Shown piece by piece: positions 38,335 through 49,665 of a stretch of 64,000 nucleotides of DNA. The number at the start of each line of letters is the position of its first letter. Position 1 is the stretch's first letter. This stretch comes from Syngnathus acus (taxonomy: Eukaryota; Chordata; Actinopteri; Syngnathiformes; Syngnathidae), in assembly GCF_901709675.1 (NCBI RefSeq), contig NC_051095.1, positions 14,523,456 through 14,587,455 of the forward strand, written 5' to 3'. The notes under the pieces were generated by a model. It worked only from the letters and a program-made list of their open reading frames with translations. It ran no database searches and was not told the origin of the DNA. The translations under genes were made by a program, and so were the position numbers.

Positions 38335-41300
38335 CCAATTCAAAGAACAAAAAACTCAAAATGCCTGCAAATGTTTGTGTTTTATCCAAAACTATATTCA
38401 GTTGATTTGATGCCCTTTAAGTTTGCCTAATTGTCATTAAGACAGAAACATTATCCTCTTACGGGAAGTAAAAAGAGCTTCATGCTGCACCTTTTCAAGC
38501 CAGGTTTCATCTGGCTTTGGAATTGGGCATGTTTTCAAGTCACATAGGCCGTTTTTCGATAACTCCCCTATAATCAGTTAATTTGAAATCTGTTAGGTCA
38601 GTCGCACAACTGAGCTATGGAACATTAGTGAAGCATGTTGCTCTGTAGTTCACATTATTTTTAGCATCATCGTCCAGGCTTCTTCTGATTTTATGTTTGA
38701 CTACAGATTGAAATGATCATTATTGCCGTCCGCAGTGTCTTCCGATTTAAGCGGAACAGCATAGACACGGATTTACAGTGTGAGCATTTTTTGTCATCTT
38801 GACCATTAAATCACACAGTATGGATTCTTAAACATGGCTCTTCAAAAATCATTCCGCTAATTATTCCTCCTCATTTCCTACGATGGAGGAAAGTGGAACA
38901 CAGGTGGACACAGCTTGAAATTCCAATTTATTCGCCTTCATCTTTTCTCATGTCGGACATGCGCTCTGCGGTGCACTCCGTCTTCCTTAACTCGTATTAC
39001 ACCTCCCCACTGCTCTTTGTCACTGTCGGCCATTTTACCTCCATGGCTCCCACATTAGATTAAGCAAATCAAAATGGATGGTCCCTGTATGGAGTTTGGA
39101 TTGTGGATGTGATCATAAAAATATCATCATGCATGATTTGTTGTTGGCACACTTGATTCGATGCTGTTGAAGTTTTATTCACCGGAAAAAAAACCAAAAT
39201 CAGTCTTACCTGTCAGATAGATTGTTTCTTTGTTCCCCCCCCCCCAATTTTCCCTCACTAAGACTGCCTACTCTACTCTCCGCTCATCTCTCTCTGCCTG
39301 CCTCACGTTGCCTGCTCCTCCTCCTGCTCTTGCTCTTCCTCCCCCTGCTGTCAGCACAGCCCCGCCGACTCGCACAGTCTGACACCTGTCAGCATTTTCC
39401 TTAGGAGATCACAGAACTGCAAACTAGAAATGTTCCTGTGTTGAATTTAGGGCAAGTTTTGCAGCAGAAACATATGAGATGCTTTTACGTTTTTTCCCCC
39501 TTCAAATTCAACAGGGAAAGGGAAGTGCTTGAGCGGCACAAAGTTTAAGGGAGGACAGAAAAAAAAAGGTTTGCGATCCGAGAGGAAGGGGAGGGATGCT
39601 AGATTCAATTAGGAACAGTGAGACCCAGTGGATCCCTCTGATGGAAGATGGGAATATGGAGGAATCTGTGGCCCACGGAGTGAACTTCCATTCCTGGGCT
39701 CCGGGCTTCAGGCACACCCCCTCAGGGAACTGGCACATAGATGAGGCAAAATCTCCAGAGATGAAAGGGGAGAGGAATATGTCAAAAATAAAGGAGGCCT
39801 GTTCCTTGCCCAAGCTAATTGAACAGTCTCGCTTTCCTCAGTGTGTAAAAAAGCCACAAGGGCAGATTCTTTTTTTTCTTTTCTTTTTTGCCCCACTCTA
39901 ATAAATTTGAAATAACCGCAAAACCATAAATCCCAAATACTGTCATACTCCCCACTTTACTCCTACATGGAGAAATATGTCAAAACATGGATGTTAATCC
40001 GTAAAAACACAGCGGCTCATCCACATCCGCCAGGAATTACTTGAGAGCGCTGACAATCAAAAGAAAGAAGACCGCCAAAAAAAAAGATCTAGCTGTCTGT
40101 TAGCTGGCTTTTATCATAACAGTAATGGCTTGGCATTGCTTAAGCTCCATTCAATGAAATCCCTCCAATTTCACTTGAAAAATAAAGAATATATTTAATA
40201 CGTCACTCGTTCAGAGGTTACGGTTTAAGCCATATCATCCGTTCATGACAGTGTTAAAGATAGCCCTTCCATTATAGATTTGAAAGAGATTTAATGTGAT
40301 TTATTCTGAAAATACTTCAATAATCTAATCGGCCAGAGTGAGGTTTTCAAAAAGAGAGTTCCTCTTAAGATTCTTGGCAGGGATTCAGCAAACGCTTAAG
40401 AAACACTAGAACGTTGATTCTCAGCTGGGGGTGTGATGCTGACAGCAAGTCAAAAATGAATTAAAGTAATACAAACAGATTTAATCTGCATCTGACTTTA
40501 TGTTTGAAAATCATTCATGTATTTTGAGTTTGTGTTGGGGAAACGTAAATAATAAATACACAAATGATTTGGTATATTTACAATAGAATGGGATCGAGGA
40601 GTATACTATGAGTGAAATGTTCTATTTTGTGACCGTATCTATTTTGATTGAAAACTAATTTTGACTTTACTGCTCAATCCTCAATCATGTGCCTTGAAAT
40701 TGATTTTTATCAGTAATTATGTGTTATTGTTTCAAAAGATGGCATGGCTCCATTAACTTCTAATGTTAATTTTAGTTTCTTTGACTATTTATTTTTATCC
40801 ATCAGTTGCCATTGTGTCTCCAATACTGTACAACAACAATTGAATTAACATTTAGTGTGTCTCCACTTGGGAACAATTCCGCTTACAAACTGCCTCTCGT
40901 AACCTATTGCGTTACTATCTTGGGAAGGGTCATGGAGGTTGACAGAGATGATTTGCTTTTGTAAGCCACATACAATGATGTGGCGAGCCGAATCTGGGTT
41001 TGACACCTGTGGCTTAGATCAAAACAGTTTTTACCCTCAAAAACGGGTAAAAAATGCCCAATAGTAGTGACAAACATTAAATTTGTTGGAGGAAGAAGGA
41101 TTGTTCATTGTGATTGAGAGCAGTGGGGGTTGACTGAGCACAAAGGGATTCCTTCATGAAAGAAAGCCGGCATGTTTATGATGCTTTGGAGGGTTTTTGT
41201 GTGAAGGCAACTCTTGTCTCCTGGGCAAACAGCACCTTTGCATGGCACTGGGAATGGTAAATATTTGCTCTGTTCAATCCTGGGAGTTTAACCTACGCTC

Positions 41301-41591
41301 CTTCCCACTTGTTTTGTTCATAGCCCTTATCAACACAGGAAAACATGACAATAAAAGCGTGCACGTAGGAAATGAATTCTCAACGTTGTCTGTCTTTGTG
41401 TATTGTGCTGTGGCTGTGTCTCCCAATAGGCGTGCAAGTGTGTTCAGTAAATTGTATTCTGATAATCCTTCCCTTCATCCAACACAAAGTAAATGCTTCA
41501 CATGGTCCAATTTTTGTCAATTAAATGGACTCAAAGTGAAGACAAGCCTGTCCCCACTACTACAGTAGCTTTTCCAGACCCTTTTTTAGCC

Positions 41592-41672
41592 TGGATGGAT
41601 GGACGGACGTGGGGGGGCGGACGGACGGACGGACTGATGGACGAATAGATGAATGGATGGTTAGGTAGGTTC
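41592..41672. repeat. GGAC/GGAT tetranucleotide tract
   Basis: Mixed ggat and ggac units (tggatggatggacggacgtg, gcggacggacggacggactg, then gatgaatggatgg) broken by a G run. Confidence 0.85.
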
Positions 41673-43427
41673 CTGGGATTTAATATGTGGAGTCTGAAAA
41701 GACATATAAATCTTTGGTAGTGAATTTAACAAGCGTTTTCATAATTTTCTTGTGGCTCTTACCATTTATTGACAAAGAGTGAAAACCAAATATCATTTTT
41801 GGGGGGAGCAGCTCTGTGGAAAGAAATCCCTATCAAGATGATTTGATTGTAATTCAAAACAGCTCCTTCGCTATCAATTCACTATCAATTTTCTGTTCTG
41901 CTTAAAAGGATGAATACTGAAATGAAAGTGTACCACGCATTCTTAATACTTAACACTCGCGATGTGCATTATCTCTAATTTCGTCCAATTATTACATGAA
42001 ATCAGACTCGATTGGTAGGTTGAGATCTAATGAAGTCATTTATTTTTTTATTTTTGAATAGCATATGATCCTACTGAGGGTAGCTTTGACGTCAGGCGCG
42101 GACCTCGGCCAAGTTGTTACAAATGACGGGCGAGCAGCCAGGCAGGCGGCAGCGACTGAGTCCATTTACATGGCTGTCATTAAGTGTGTCTCCTAATGTT
42201 ATTATTCCCCACTTACACAACACATTCAGCCAAAATTGCTCCCAGCTATATCAACTTTAAGAAAGCCTTATTATTCCTTGACATAAAAGGGGATTTTTGT
42301 TCCGTCGCACTCATTAAAAATTGATTCTGTACGTGAGCAAGGGGGAGAAGAAAAGTAAGGTGCTTATTATGGTTGGAGTTAAAATAACACCACTGAGGGA
42401 AGAGACAGCTATTAATAAACCCTTTTTGCCGAGCTCAAAAACGGAAACAGGGGTCACCCTAAAGTTTTACCCAAAGCGGACGCTTGTGCAACTGTGGTGT
42501 TTTCCTCCGAGTCTTAAATGGCTACCAGGTGCACGGCAACATCTGGGCCGGCCACGGACATCTTCATCCTCCCTCTCTAGTGTGAGTGGCAGCAGTTAAG
42601 CACCAACACGACCCCTTACACTGACTCCTGCCAGACGACGGGATGTCTTTTTAAACGCTTCAGTCAGATATGAAACATCCACATTAACTCGCCGGCTAAA
42701 TGATCCCTCTGAATAATGGATCAGGCCTCGTGGAGGTATGTAAAAGTCCACCTTTGTGAGCCTAATTGCTGCCACGTTAGCTCTTGGGGATTCGACGAGC
42801 CTTCAAACGCAAACACAGCTGCTGTCAATCAATGTGTGTTGCCTGAGGTTGCATCAGAAGGGTAGAATGTGTTTTTTTTTTTCCCTATTCAATTGTCGAA
42901 AGTTGGGAGAGTAGATTTGAGGATACCAAAATAACTTATGTGAATAAATGAAGTCCTACTACAATATCCAATACTGTGGACACATTCACAGTGATTTTAT
43001 GTCCTGCATTATTTGAAGTGACAATTATAGAATTCATTAAGGACAACAACAGCAAACAAAGCAAAGCAAACCTTATACAACCTTTTAAACAGTTAATCAT
43101 TAACATAATTCGATAAATTAGATAAAAGTGCTTTCAGAATCACCCCAAGATTACGTGAGGTCAGCCTGAGGAGCATAAAAAAGACAAACCTGCCTGTTCC
43201 GTTTTCGCAAACTGCCACACAACCAACGGATGACCATATTTATTTCATATGTTCCATTTTAAAAATTGAACTATTGATATATTTTCCATATTAATAGAGT
43301 ATATGTTCAAATGTATCAATCCCCATTGCCTTTGACATGACACTCTTGTCATTTTATATACATTGGAGGTCTTTTTGTGCTTCCGCATTGACGCCACAAA
43401 ATCGATTTGACGGTCCACAAAAAAAGC

Positions 43428-43502
43428 AATGACCAATCATTACTCTGCATGCAAATATCACATGACCAAACTCTCAAAACAGGTGAGCCCTGATTGGTCA
43501 TT
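43428..43502. repeat. Inverted repeat with 12-base perfect arms holding CCAAT
   Basis: The arms are AATGACCAATCA (43428-43439) and TGATTGGTCATT (43491-43502), separated by 51 bases. The spacer contains atgcaaat, an octamer-like word. The arms lie about 190 bases past the donor of the 173-base exon, inside intron 5. Function is unknown. Confidence 0.7.
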
Positions 43503-43691
43503 ACCTGACTAGTCATTGCTGTTTACTGTTTTATTTCTCACCTAGTTTAAAGTGATCAAACTTTTATGATATCACATTAGTTGATGTCACACCCATTGGT
43601 GGAACCACAAACCAGATCCACAAGTCAGCATTTTGCACTGGTGAAGATGCTTTGGCTGTTATGTTGTACAACAACACGGACGTGGTCTTAC

Positions 43692-43864
43692 CTTGGTCTG
43701 GCAGCTGGCAAACATTGGGAGGCACGGTCATGTTGAGCATGTCATTGACAGCCGTATCAACATAGTGTCCTCGCTGGACGTCGTGTTCGCTGTCGGTCTG
43801 GTCGCTCTCCTCGTGGCCGCTGTCCTTCAGACTGTTCCCCTCCAGGTCCTTGAATGTCGACGTG
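43692..43864 (-). CDS. pcdh19: pcdh19 internal coding exon (exon 5 by human numbering)
   Basis: This 173-base exon encodes part of the cytoplasmic tail. The acceptor reads cttgtgcag on the minus strand and the donor is AAG|gtaaga at 43691. The first base completes an AGC serine codon begun in the 59-base exon. Then come 57 residues: [20 protein letters not shown], then [20 protein letters not shown] and [17 protein letters not shown]. The final G pairs with CT of the next exon. The acidic stretch [19 protein letters not shown] followed by [10 protein letters not shown] is a strong match to vertebrate PCDH19 as remembered, while the last 25 residues look more divergent. The 173-base length is the same as the human exon recalled as c.2676-2848. 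The open frame runs on past the donor into intron, so the splice site rather than a stop sets the end. Confidence 0.95.
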
Positions 43865-44924
43865 CTGCACAAGGGAGGACCGAGAAAGATGTTGATTAAC
43901 TGTCACATCAGCATCGCTCACATGTTCGCCATGGAGGTGCCCATCGTTTTCACTCCCAGGGTGCTTTAAGTGCCTTTTCCTTGTCTTTTTATGAGGTTAT
44001 TTTCTACCTATTCTGAACTTAAAAAAAATCACTGGCTTTAAAATAAATCTTAGCAAAACACTCAACTTGAAATAATCGTGATATAAAGAGCTTGTACGAA
44101 TCTCCCTGGTGCAACAGGCAAAGACATGTTGGATGGACACGCTGCCTTCAAGGGCATCTTGAACAAACAGGGAGGCACTCGCTCACTTCAATCAGACAAA
44201 TACTGCAGTAATCAGGAATTCCGGGAAGGAAGATGGATGTCGGAAACGCTGGAGGCATGCAAACCGAGCATCTGCCTTGCACCGGGGGCTCGCAGTCAAT
44301 AAAGCAGGATGGGTGGTGGGTGGCGGGGAGGCGGTAGTAACAATCAACAGCTGCACAGTAACAGTGTGATTTCCCCTCGTTTGAGTACCATCCCACCGGA
44401 ACAAATTCACATTTATAAACAACACTAAAGAGCAGGGGAATAAATCAACATGTGTTCTTGGAAGAAGTAGCAGGGAGAGAGTGGGAGGTAGGAGTGAAGG
44501 ACATTCCAAGGTAGCTGTATCCTCAAACACTGGCCGAACGTTCCCCATTGCGAGGCTGAAGCGGCGGATAATCCTGACCTTCTGATGTTATCACTGTAAT
44601 TGCACCTGTATCAGACCAGGGGGGTTCACTGGGCTCCTGAGGGGCTTGCTTTGTGGGAATCTGCACTTCCATGCTCTTTGTTTACATAAATGCAGGAAAT
44701 CTTTGGAGGGGAAATTGTCATAATGGGTCTCTAGAGAGGGGGCAAAGCCGGGAGCAAACAAAAGAAAGCCCCCATTGTTGCAAGGCTGCAGGTAACAAAA
44801 GGACAATTGTGGAATCAAATGTAGCCCACTTTCAAAACTATTCCACAGCCGGAGGGAATTATTTTGACCCCCGTGCCTATTTCCTAACCCTGCATTCCCA
44901 CGTAGTTATCCAATTTTGGGGCAG

Positions 44925-45625
44925 CACGATGGACTTGCCGGTAGCACATGTGCCTAACAGCTCAAAGAGGATCGGTGATCAAATCTCTGCTCAAGTCCTT
45001 CCCGCATGGAGACCGCAAGTTGTGCCTGCGCTTGCGTGGGCTTTCTACAGATACTCCAGCTTCCTCCCACATTCATGCATGAAGACTATAGACCAGGGAT
45101 TGGCAACTGAAATGCTGGAGGTGGCCACAATCTTTTATCAGTGTGACTGGGGGGGGGCACATACTTCATAACCAGATGTATAAAAAAATGCTATTTTAAA
45201 TATGGATAAATAAGCGCTCTATATTATTCACTCTTGATAATACATATTTCAATGAATGTAAAACCCATTGCCTTAACCCAGCAACAAAAGATTTGAAGCA
45301 AACAACAGAAATAACCACATAGTGGTTTATTTTTTTTCAGTATAAAGACCTCTCGCACAAAAATGACCATTTCAGGACAGCAAAAAATTGCTGAACAAGA
45401 AACCGACATTAAGTGCAAAATCATTTTTTTAATAAATTGGAGCTGAGGGTAAAATAAATAAATACATAATCATCATCATCAAGGAACCCCATCCCTGCAA
45501 TGGATTATACTTTGGGTGTGAATATGAAAAGTTGTTTGTCCCTAAGTGCTTTGCGATTGATTAGTGACATGGTGTAGCCCAAAGTGACCCCAAGGACAAG
45601 TGCTGGGAAAATTAAATGGATGAAT
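44925..45625 (-). mobile_element. Degraded SINE-like repeat, split by an insertion
   Basis: The left part (44925-45085, ggggcagcacgatggacttg through cttcctcccacattcatgca) and right part (45505-45625, tttgggtgtgaatatgaaaa through gggaaaattaaatggatgaa) match successive parts of the complement of the 30592-30933 repeat. The roughly 400 bases between them do not. The copy is heavily mutated. Confidence 0.6.
45094..45497. mobile_element. hAT-like element inserted in the SINE-like copy
   Basis: It begins cagggattggcaactgaaat, like the hAT end CAGGGGTCGGCAAC, and the right side ends ccccatccctg, an imperfect inverted match (CAGGGAT against CAGGGATGG). It sits between the two parts of a SINE-like copy. 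The flanks (gactatag and ggattata) match at only some positions, so the target duplication is doubtful. Confidence 0.5.
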
Positions 45626-46199
45626 CTGTTTTTTGAGTCCACATATGGATGATGGTTTTAAATTATCGACTCTACTTTCACATAAAAACAAACTGACCAG
45701 CTGTTATTTACCCAACCATAAGCCTTAAAAAAGCATCAAGTGCCTGGTTGGCATATTCTGACGCCTTCAAACCGTAGTATCGTGACAGATGATATTTATT
45801 TGCACATAAATATTCTAAAACATTTTCAAAGTGTGAATGAAGTCAGTGCTCCTACAATGTCACCAAAATATGACTCATGTACAACAAGGAGGTCGTTGAA
45901 CATGTTCTGTTGTTAAATGTCGTAAAATATTTAATAGAAACATAAGGTTGAGATTTTGATTTAGATATCAAATGAGAAGCTGTTTTTTACAACATTTAAA
46001 ATACTCTTCTTAATCTTATCTATCATATCAAATCTTCAAAGCAACTGTACATTTTTTTATGTAACATCTTAATTTTCATTCTGATGGGCCACTGACTTCT
46101 GATAAGCTAGTCTGGGGGTCTTTAATAAGTTGGACTCTTCTCATCTTCAGTGCAACAGAAGGTCATGATTATGCATAGTGTTCTATGACTTGTGTTATT

Positions 46200-47300
46200 T
46201 TTCACAGCTATAGGGAGCGCAAACAAATTAGTTGCTTTTGCTACAAAATAATATGATTTGTGTCACATTATGTATGAAATTATCAGCTAAATGTAGACTC
46301 TAATATGTAGAATACAATCCCTTTCATTGCCATAGCAATACTGAATCTCATTCTCTGTGCGGTTTATTTTGGCTGACCTACTTGGACAATTCTCATGTTG
46401 TGTTAGCGCAAGCATGAGTGCTACCTTGCTCAATCATTCTATGATGATGTTGATTTCAAGAAACTGCATAGTAGCTTGCTCTATGGCTTTTAGATTTACA
46501 AAGCTGCTAGCTGAAGCCTAAGAAGGAAATACACTGACATATGGCTAAAAAAAATAGGATTTTCATTTATGATGCTTCAGTGGGATATTAAAGATGATTA
46601 ACATAGCCTCAATTCAAACTATAATAACGAGAACAGAGAATATTTAATTGCCACAGAAACCATGGATTTCCTTTTTTGTAGGTCTTATGATGGACCTGCC
46701 TGGGTGCCTTCTACGTTGCTTGATAATAATTTAAAGACCCTAACATTGACTTCACAATTACAGGGGGAATGAAAATATGACTTAACTTCTATTTTAAAGA
46801 ATTTGATTTATATCAAATGTCTCTCATGGGTTATATGACATATAATTCACATAAGATAAAAGTAGATTCTAAGGATAACAGAATGTCTTTCATTGCCATT
46901 GCAACCCTACATCTACTTTAGTTGGTCTTTAGTTTAGTGGACCTTTCTGGACACCTTCTATGTCACTTTAGTGCTTAAATTCATATAAATTTGCTTAAAA
47001 GATTGTGATATGATGAGGTTCATAAGTTTATGTTAAAATCCTGATTTCTTTTTTTGTCTGATTGTCTTGTAAAATGAGTAACACTTCACAACTATAGGGA
47101 GAGCGCATGAAGGAAATTTTACTTCCCTTTCTTTTAAAGTATCACATAGTTTAATGACATATACAGTAGATTAAAGTGAATACAACATTTTACATTGCCA
47201 TGGCAACCCTGAATCGCCTCCACGTTGGTTGCTATTTGATATGGTGGAACTGTGACACCTCGCATGTTAAGTTAGCAGAAGCGTGACTGCTAGCTTGCTG
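46200..47300. repeat. Old degenerate tandem repeat in intron 4
   Basis: An ordered set of phrases recurs. The phrase cacaRYtatagggRg appears at about 46203, 46753 (diverged) and 47087. The phrase cattgccatRgcaaYcctg appears at 46323, 46890 and 47193, with a weaker attgccacagaaacc at 46650. The phrase ggacctNNctggRNaccttctaYgt appears at 46692 and 46939, and a cctcgcatgttaagttagca relative of ctcatgttgtgttagcgcaa at 47258 and 46391. Copies are about 250 to 340 bases long and strongly diverged. Confidence 0.6.
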
Positions 47301-47683
47301 AAAGGATTACTAATAGGCATTGTATTGTAAGAGGGAGAGCAAAAACTTTCATTTCTGGAATTTTAAAAGAACTGGTTTGCATTACGTTTTGCTTACGCAT
47401 GGTCTTGAGGTTGATTCCTATCATATAGATGTAGATTCTGATGTTGTATCTAATTAAGTCATCTCCATCCATCTTTCTTCATCATTTGAATGAATTATGT
47501 AGAGGATTTCTTTCTTTTTTTTTCTTTCTTTTGTTTTGCATATTCTTTCCAATCCCTATTATCCCCACTCCAAAACAAACACATACAAATTGCTGCAAGG
47601 ATTCCTGCGCTCTCATTAGATAAAACAATAAGAGATAACAATGGTAGCTAGGTGCATGAAACAAAAAATAATAATAAACGTAC

Positions 47684-47742
47684 CTTTTAATGAGGTGGGC
47701 TCTGCTGTTCACATAACTGGAGTCAATTGAATAATTCTCCGT
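47684..47742 (-). CDS. pcdh19: pcdh19 small internal coding exon (exon 4 by human numbering)
   Basis: This 59-base micro-exon was found by eye and is too short to stand out as an open reading frame. On the minus strand it follows the acceptor ctgtgttccag and ends at AAAAG|gtacgt. It reads TENYSIDSSYVNSRAHLIK plus two bases of the next codon (AG, completed as AGC serine by the 173-base exon). The same peptide lies immediately before STFKDLEGN in remembered vertebrate PCDH19. The length matches the human exon recalled as c.2617-2675. It starts in phase 0, so the preceding exon must end on a complete codon. No convincing preceding exon was found between here and 64000. Confidence 0.93.
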
Positions 47743-49114
47743 CTGGAACACAGAGGTGGGGTGGGGTGGGATGAGGGTTGGTGAGTAGGGGATATGAGTG
47801 GGGAGGGTGGAAACAGGGAGATACATACTTTCAATAGGAGAAGAAACTATAACAATGTTAGCAGTAATTGGTTTTCATAAGAAATGTTATTTTCCACAAA
47901 GGAGAGCGTCCTCTGCATCTTTTAAAGCACAAACACACGCTTAAACACATTGAGGCTGACGAGGTGTTGAGTGGTGCGGTGAACACAAGTTTCTTCAATC
48001 CCCGGTCCACATGCACTCCTTTGCTGGCCAACCCACCAACTTTGAAACAGAATCATTAAGGCAAGAAGTGGAAGAAGAAAAGTTCCCCCTATCATCCGGA
48101 AATGTTTCCCTGCTCTCCCCGCGTGCGAACGGCTAACTTCTAACACATTTGAGAACATTACACATTAATGTGGAGAAAATTAAATAAATAACAGCGAGAG
48201 AAGGAGATGAACTTAAGCGCGTACTGGGGGGAATCTTAACGCCGCAATTGGAGATGAAAAGACTTTTTCAGAATATGCATGCGATAGATCTCTGACCCAC
48301 ATTACAGCGTAAAGTTCAAAGGCATCCCACATTCATATTTCGCCCAGCGTTTATATTTGCTGAGGATCTATGAACCCCTGTCGCGCCACTGTGTAGTATC
48401 AACTCCCACAAAAAACTGGAGTCTTCTAAAAAAAAAAAAGCATGGAGGTCCAGTGAAAAGGCAGGAAGTGACCCTTCCTTGCAAAGAGTGATCAGATGCA
48501 GGTGTTTTCCGGGGAGAGAAAGCAGAGACTTCACTTCAAATTCCAAAGTGAAGATAGCAGGCGGTGATAAGACGCTGCGGGTCGACCCCTTGACTTCCGA
48601 GTGAGGGCAGCTATGCAGATACTACAGCTATGTTGAAAGAATAACAGAACCCAACCATCCCAAAACAAACAAAAAAATACAACAAAGAAGCCAAGTCAAT
48701 GCAGACACTCGCACAACTTCAATACCTCCTTTCGTCTTTGTTATTTTAGCCGGGAAAAACTGTAATGACGGAAGCAAGGACATGCACTACATTATGAATC
48801 AGTGCGTTTGCCGTGAAGGTTATCATGATTCATAGTCCCTTTCTTTAACACAAACTTTAACAAGCCACTGTAAAGACGAGACAATTCCTTGAAGGAAAAA
48901 AGAAAGGGTTATTAATGTTTCATTGTTTGCCCCTGATTTGTTTTCCAGCATGCATACAATACATAGACAGATAATAAAAGAAGCAATCATCATGTCATTT
49001 AACAGAGATATGGAAAAGGTCGCACAATTAGGCAAACAACACAAATTTGGGAGAGAAATATTAAAATATAAAAAGTCACACAAAAACCCGGCAGGACCAT
49101 AGTAATGTGTGACA

Positions 49115-49665
49115 TAATCTTCACTTGAGGTCAGTTCAGTAAGCATCAAATAATTCTCAGATTTTGTTCAGACATTTTAAGATGGAAAACAAAGCGACTT
49201 AAATTTTGGAATAATAAAGCTCAAAAGTCAGACAAAACCTATAAAAGGTTGATCATGTAAGGTGTGACTCCAGCAATTCTAGTGAGACCTCAGCGTTCTT
49301 CAATAAAGCTCGCGTCGAATAAATTATTCGGCTTGTGTTAGAAATTATAAGTATGGTGAAACTCCAAATGATCTAACAATGTGACAACCATTTTTTTTCA
49401 GAATAGTACACCTGAAGAATCCCCCCCAAAAAATTGCAATAATACACAATACAGTGAGTGCAGCATTCCTCTGTGTAGCTCAGTTCAGCAAGCATCAAAG
49501 AATGGATTGTGTTTTAAAACTCAAAAGCATCAAAATATGCTCAAAACCCTGGAGGTCAATAATGTGCATTATAGCGCAAGACTTGAAATCTCACAATACT
49601 TTAGCGTTCTTCACTCGAGCTCAGTTGAGCCAGCATCAAGGAATTAACTCGAATGAACTTGAACA
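49115..49665. repeat. Degenerate tandem array, unit 140 to 180 bases
   Basis: An anchor of the form gttcttcact-gagctcagttcag-aagcatcaaa recurs at about 49142, 49312 (weak), 49491 and 49632, giving steps of 170, 179 and 141 bases. Upstream of the anchor, the phrases gtgtgac, ctcagcgttctt and ttagcgttctt line up between copies. The open frame at 49381-49647 is part of this array. Confidence 0.6.

Larger units (their letters stand above)
43865..47683 (-). other. pcdh19: pcdh19 intron 4 (about 3.8 kb)
   Basis: The donor is gtacgt at 47683 and the acceptor cttgtgcag ends at 43865, with phase 2 (AG|C). It holds an old nested repeat (44925-45625) and a degenerate tandem array (46200-47300). The segments 43870-44920 and 45630-46190 show nothing recognisable. 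Apparent open frames here do not resemble known proteins. Confidence 0.9.

Noticed and set aside
44925-45000. tRNA gene-like start ggggcagcacgatgg with a box-B-like gatcaaatc
   Set aside because: It cannot be folded into a complete cloverleaf and it matches the dispersed SINE-like family, so it is not called as a tRNA gene.
44653-45171. Open frame of 172 codons on the plus strand
   Set aside because: The second half is explained by the SINE-like repeat and the start of the hAT-like element; the first half has no resemblance to a known protein.
46200-49665. Possible CRISPR-like arrays in the two tandem regions
   Set aside because: The repeats are long and degenerate, with no short exact repeat and unique spacers, and the DNA is vertebrate.
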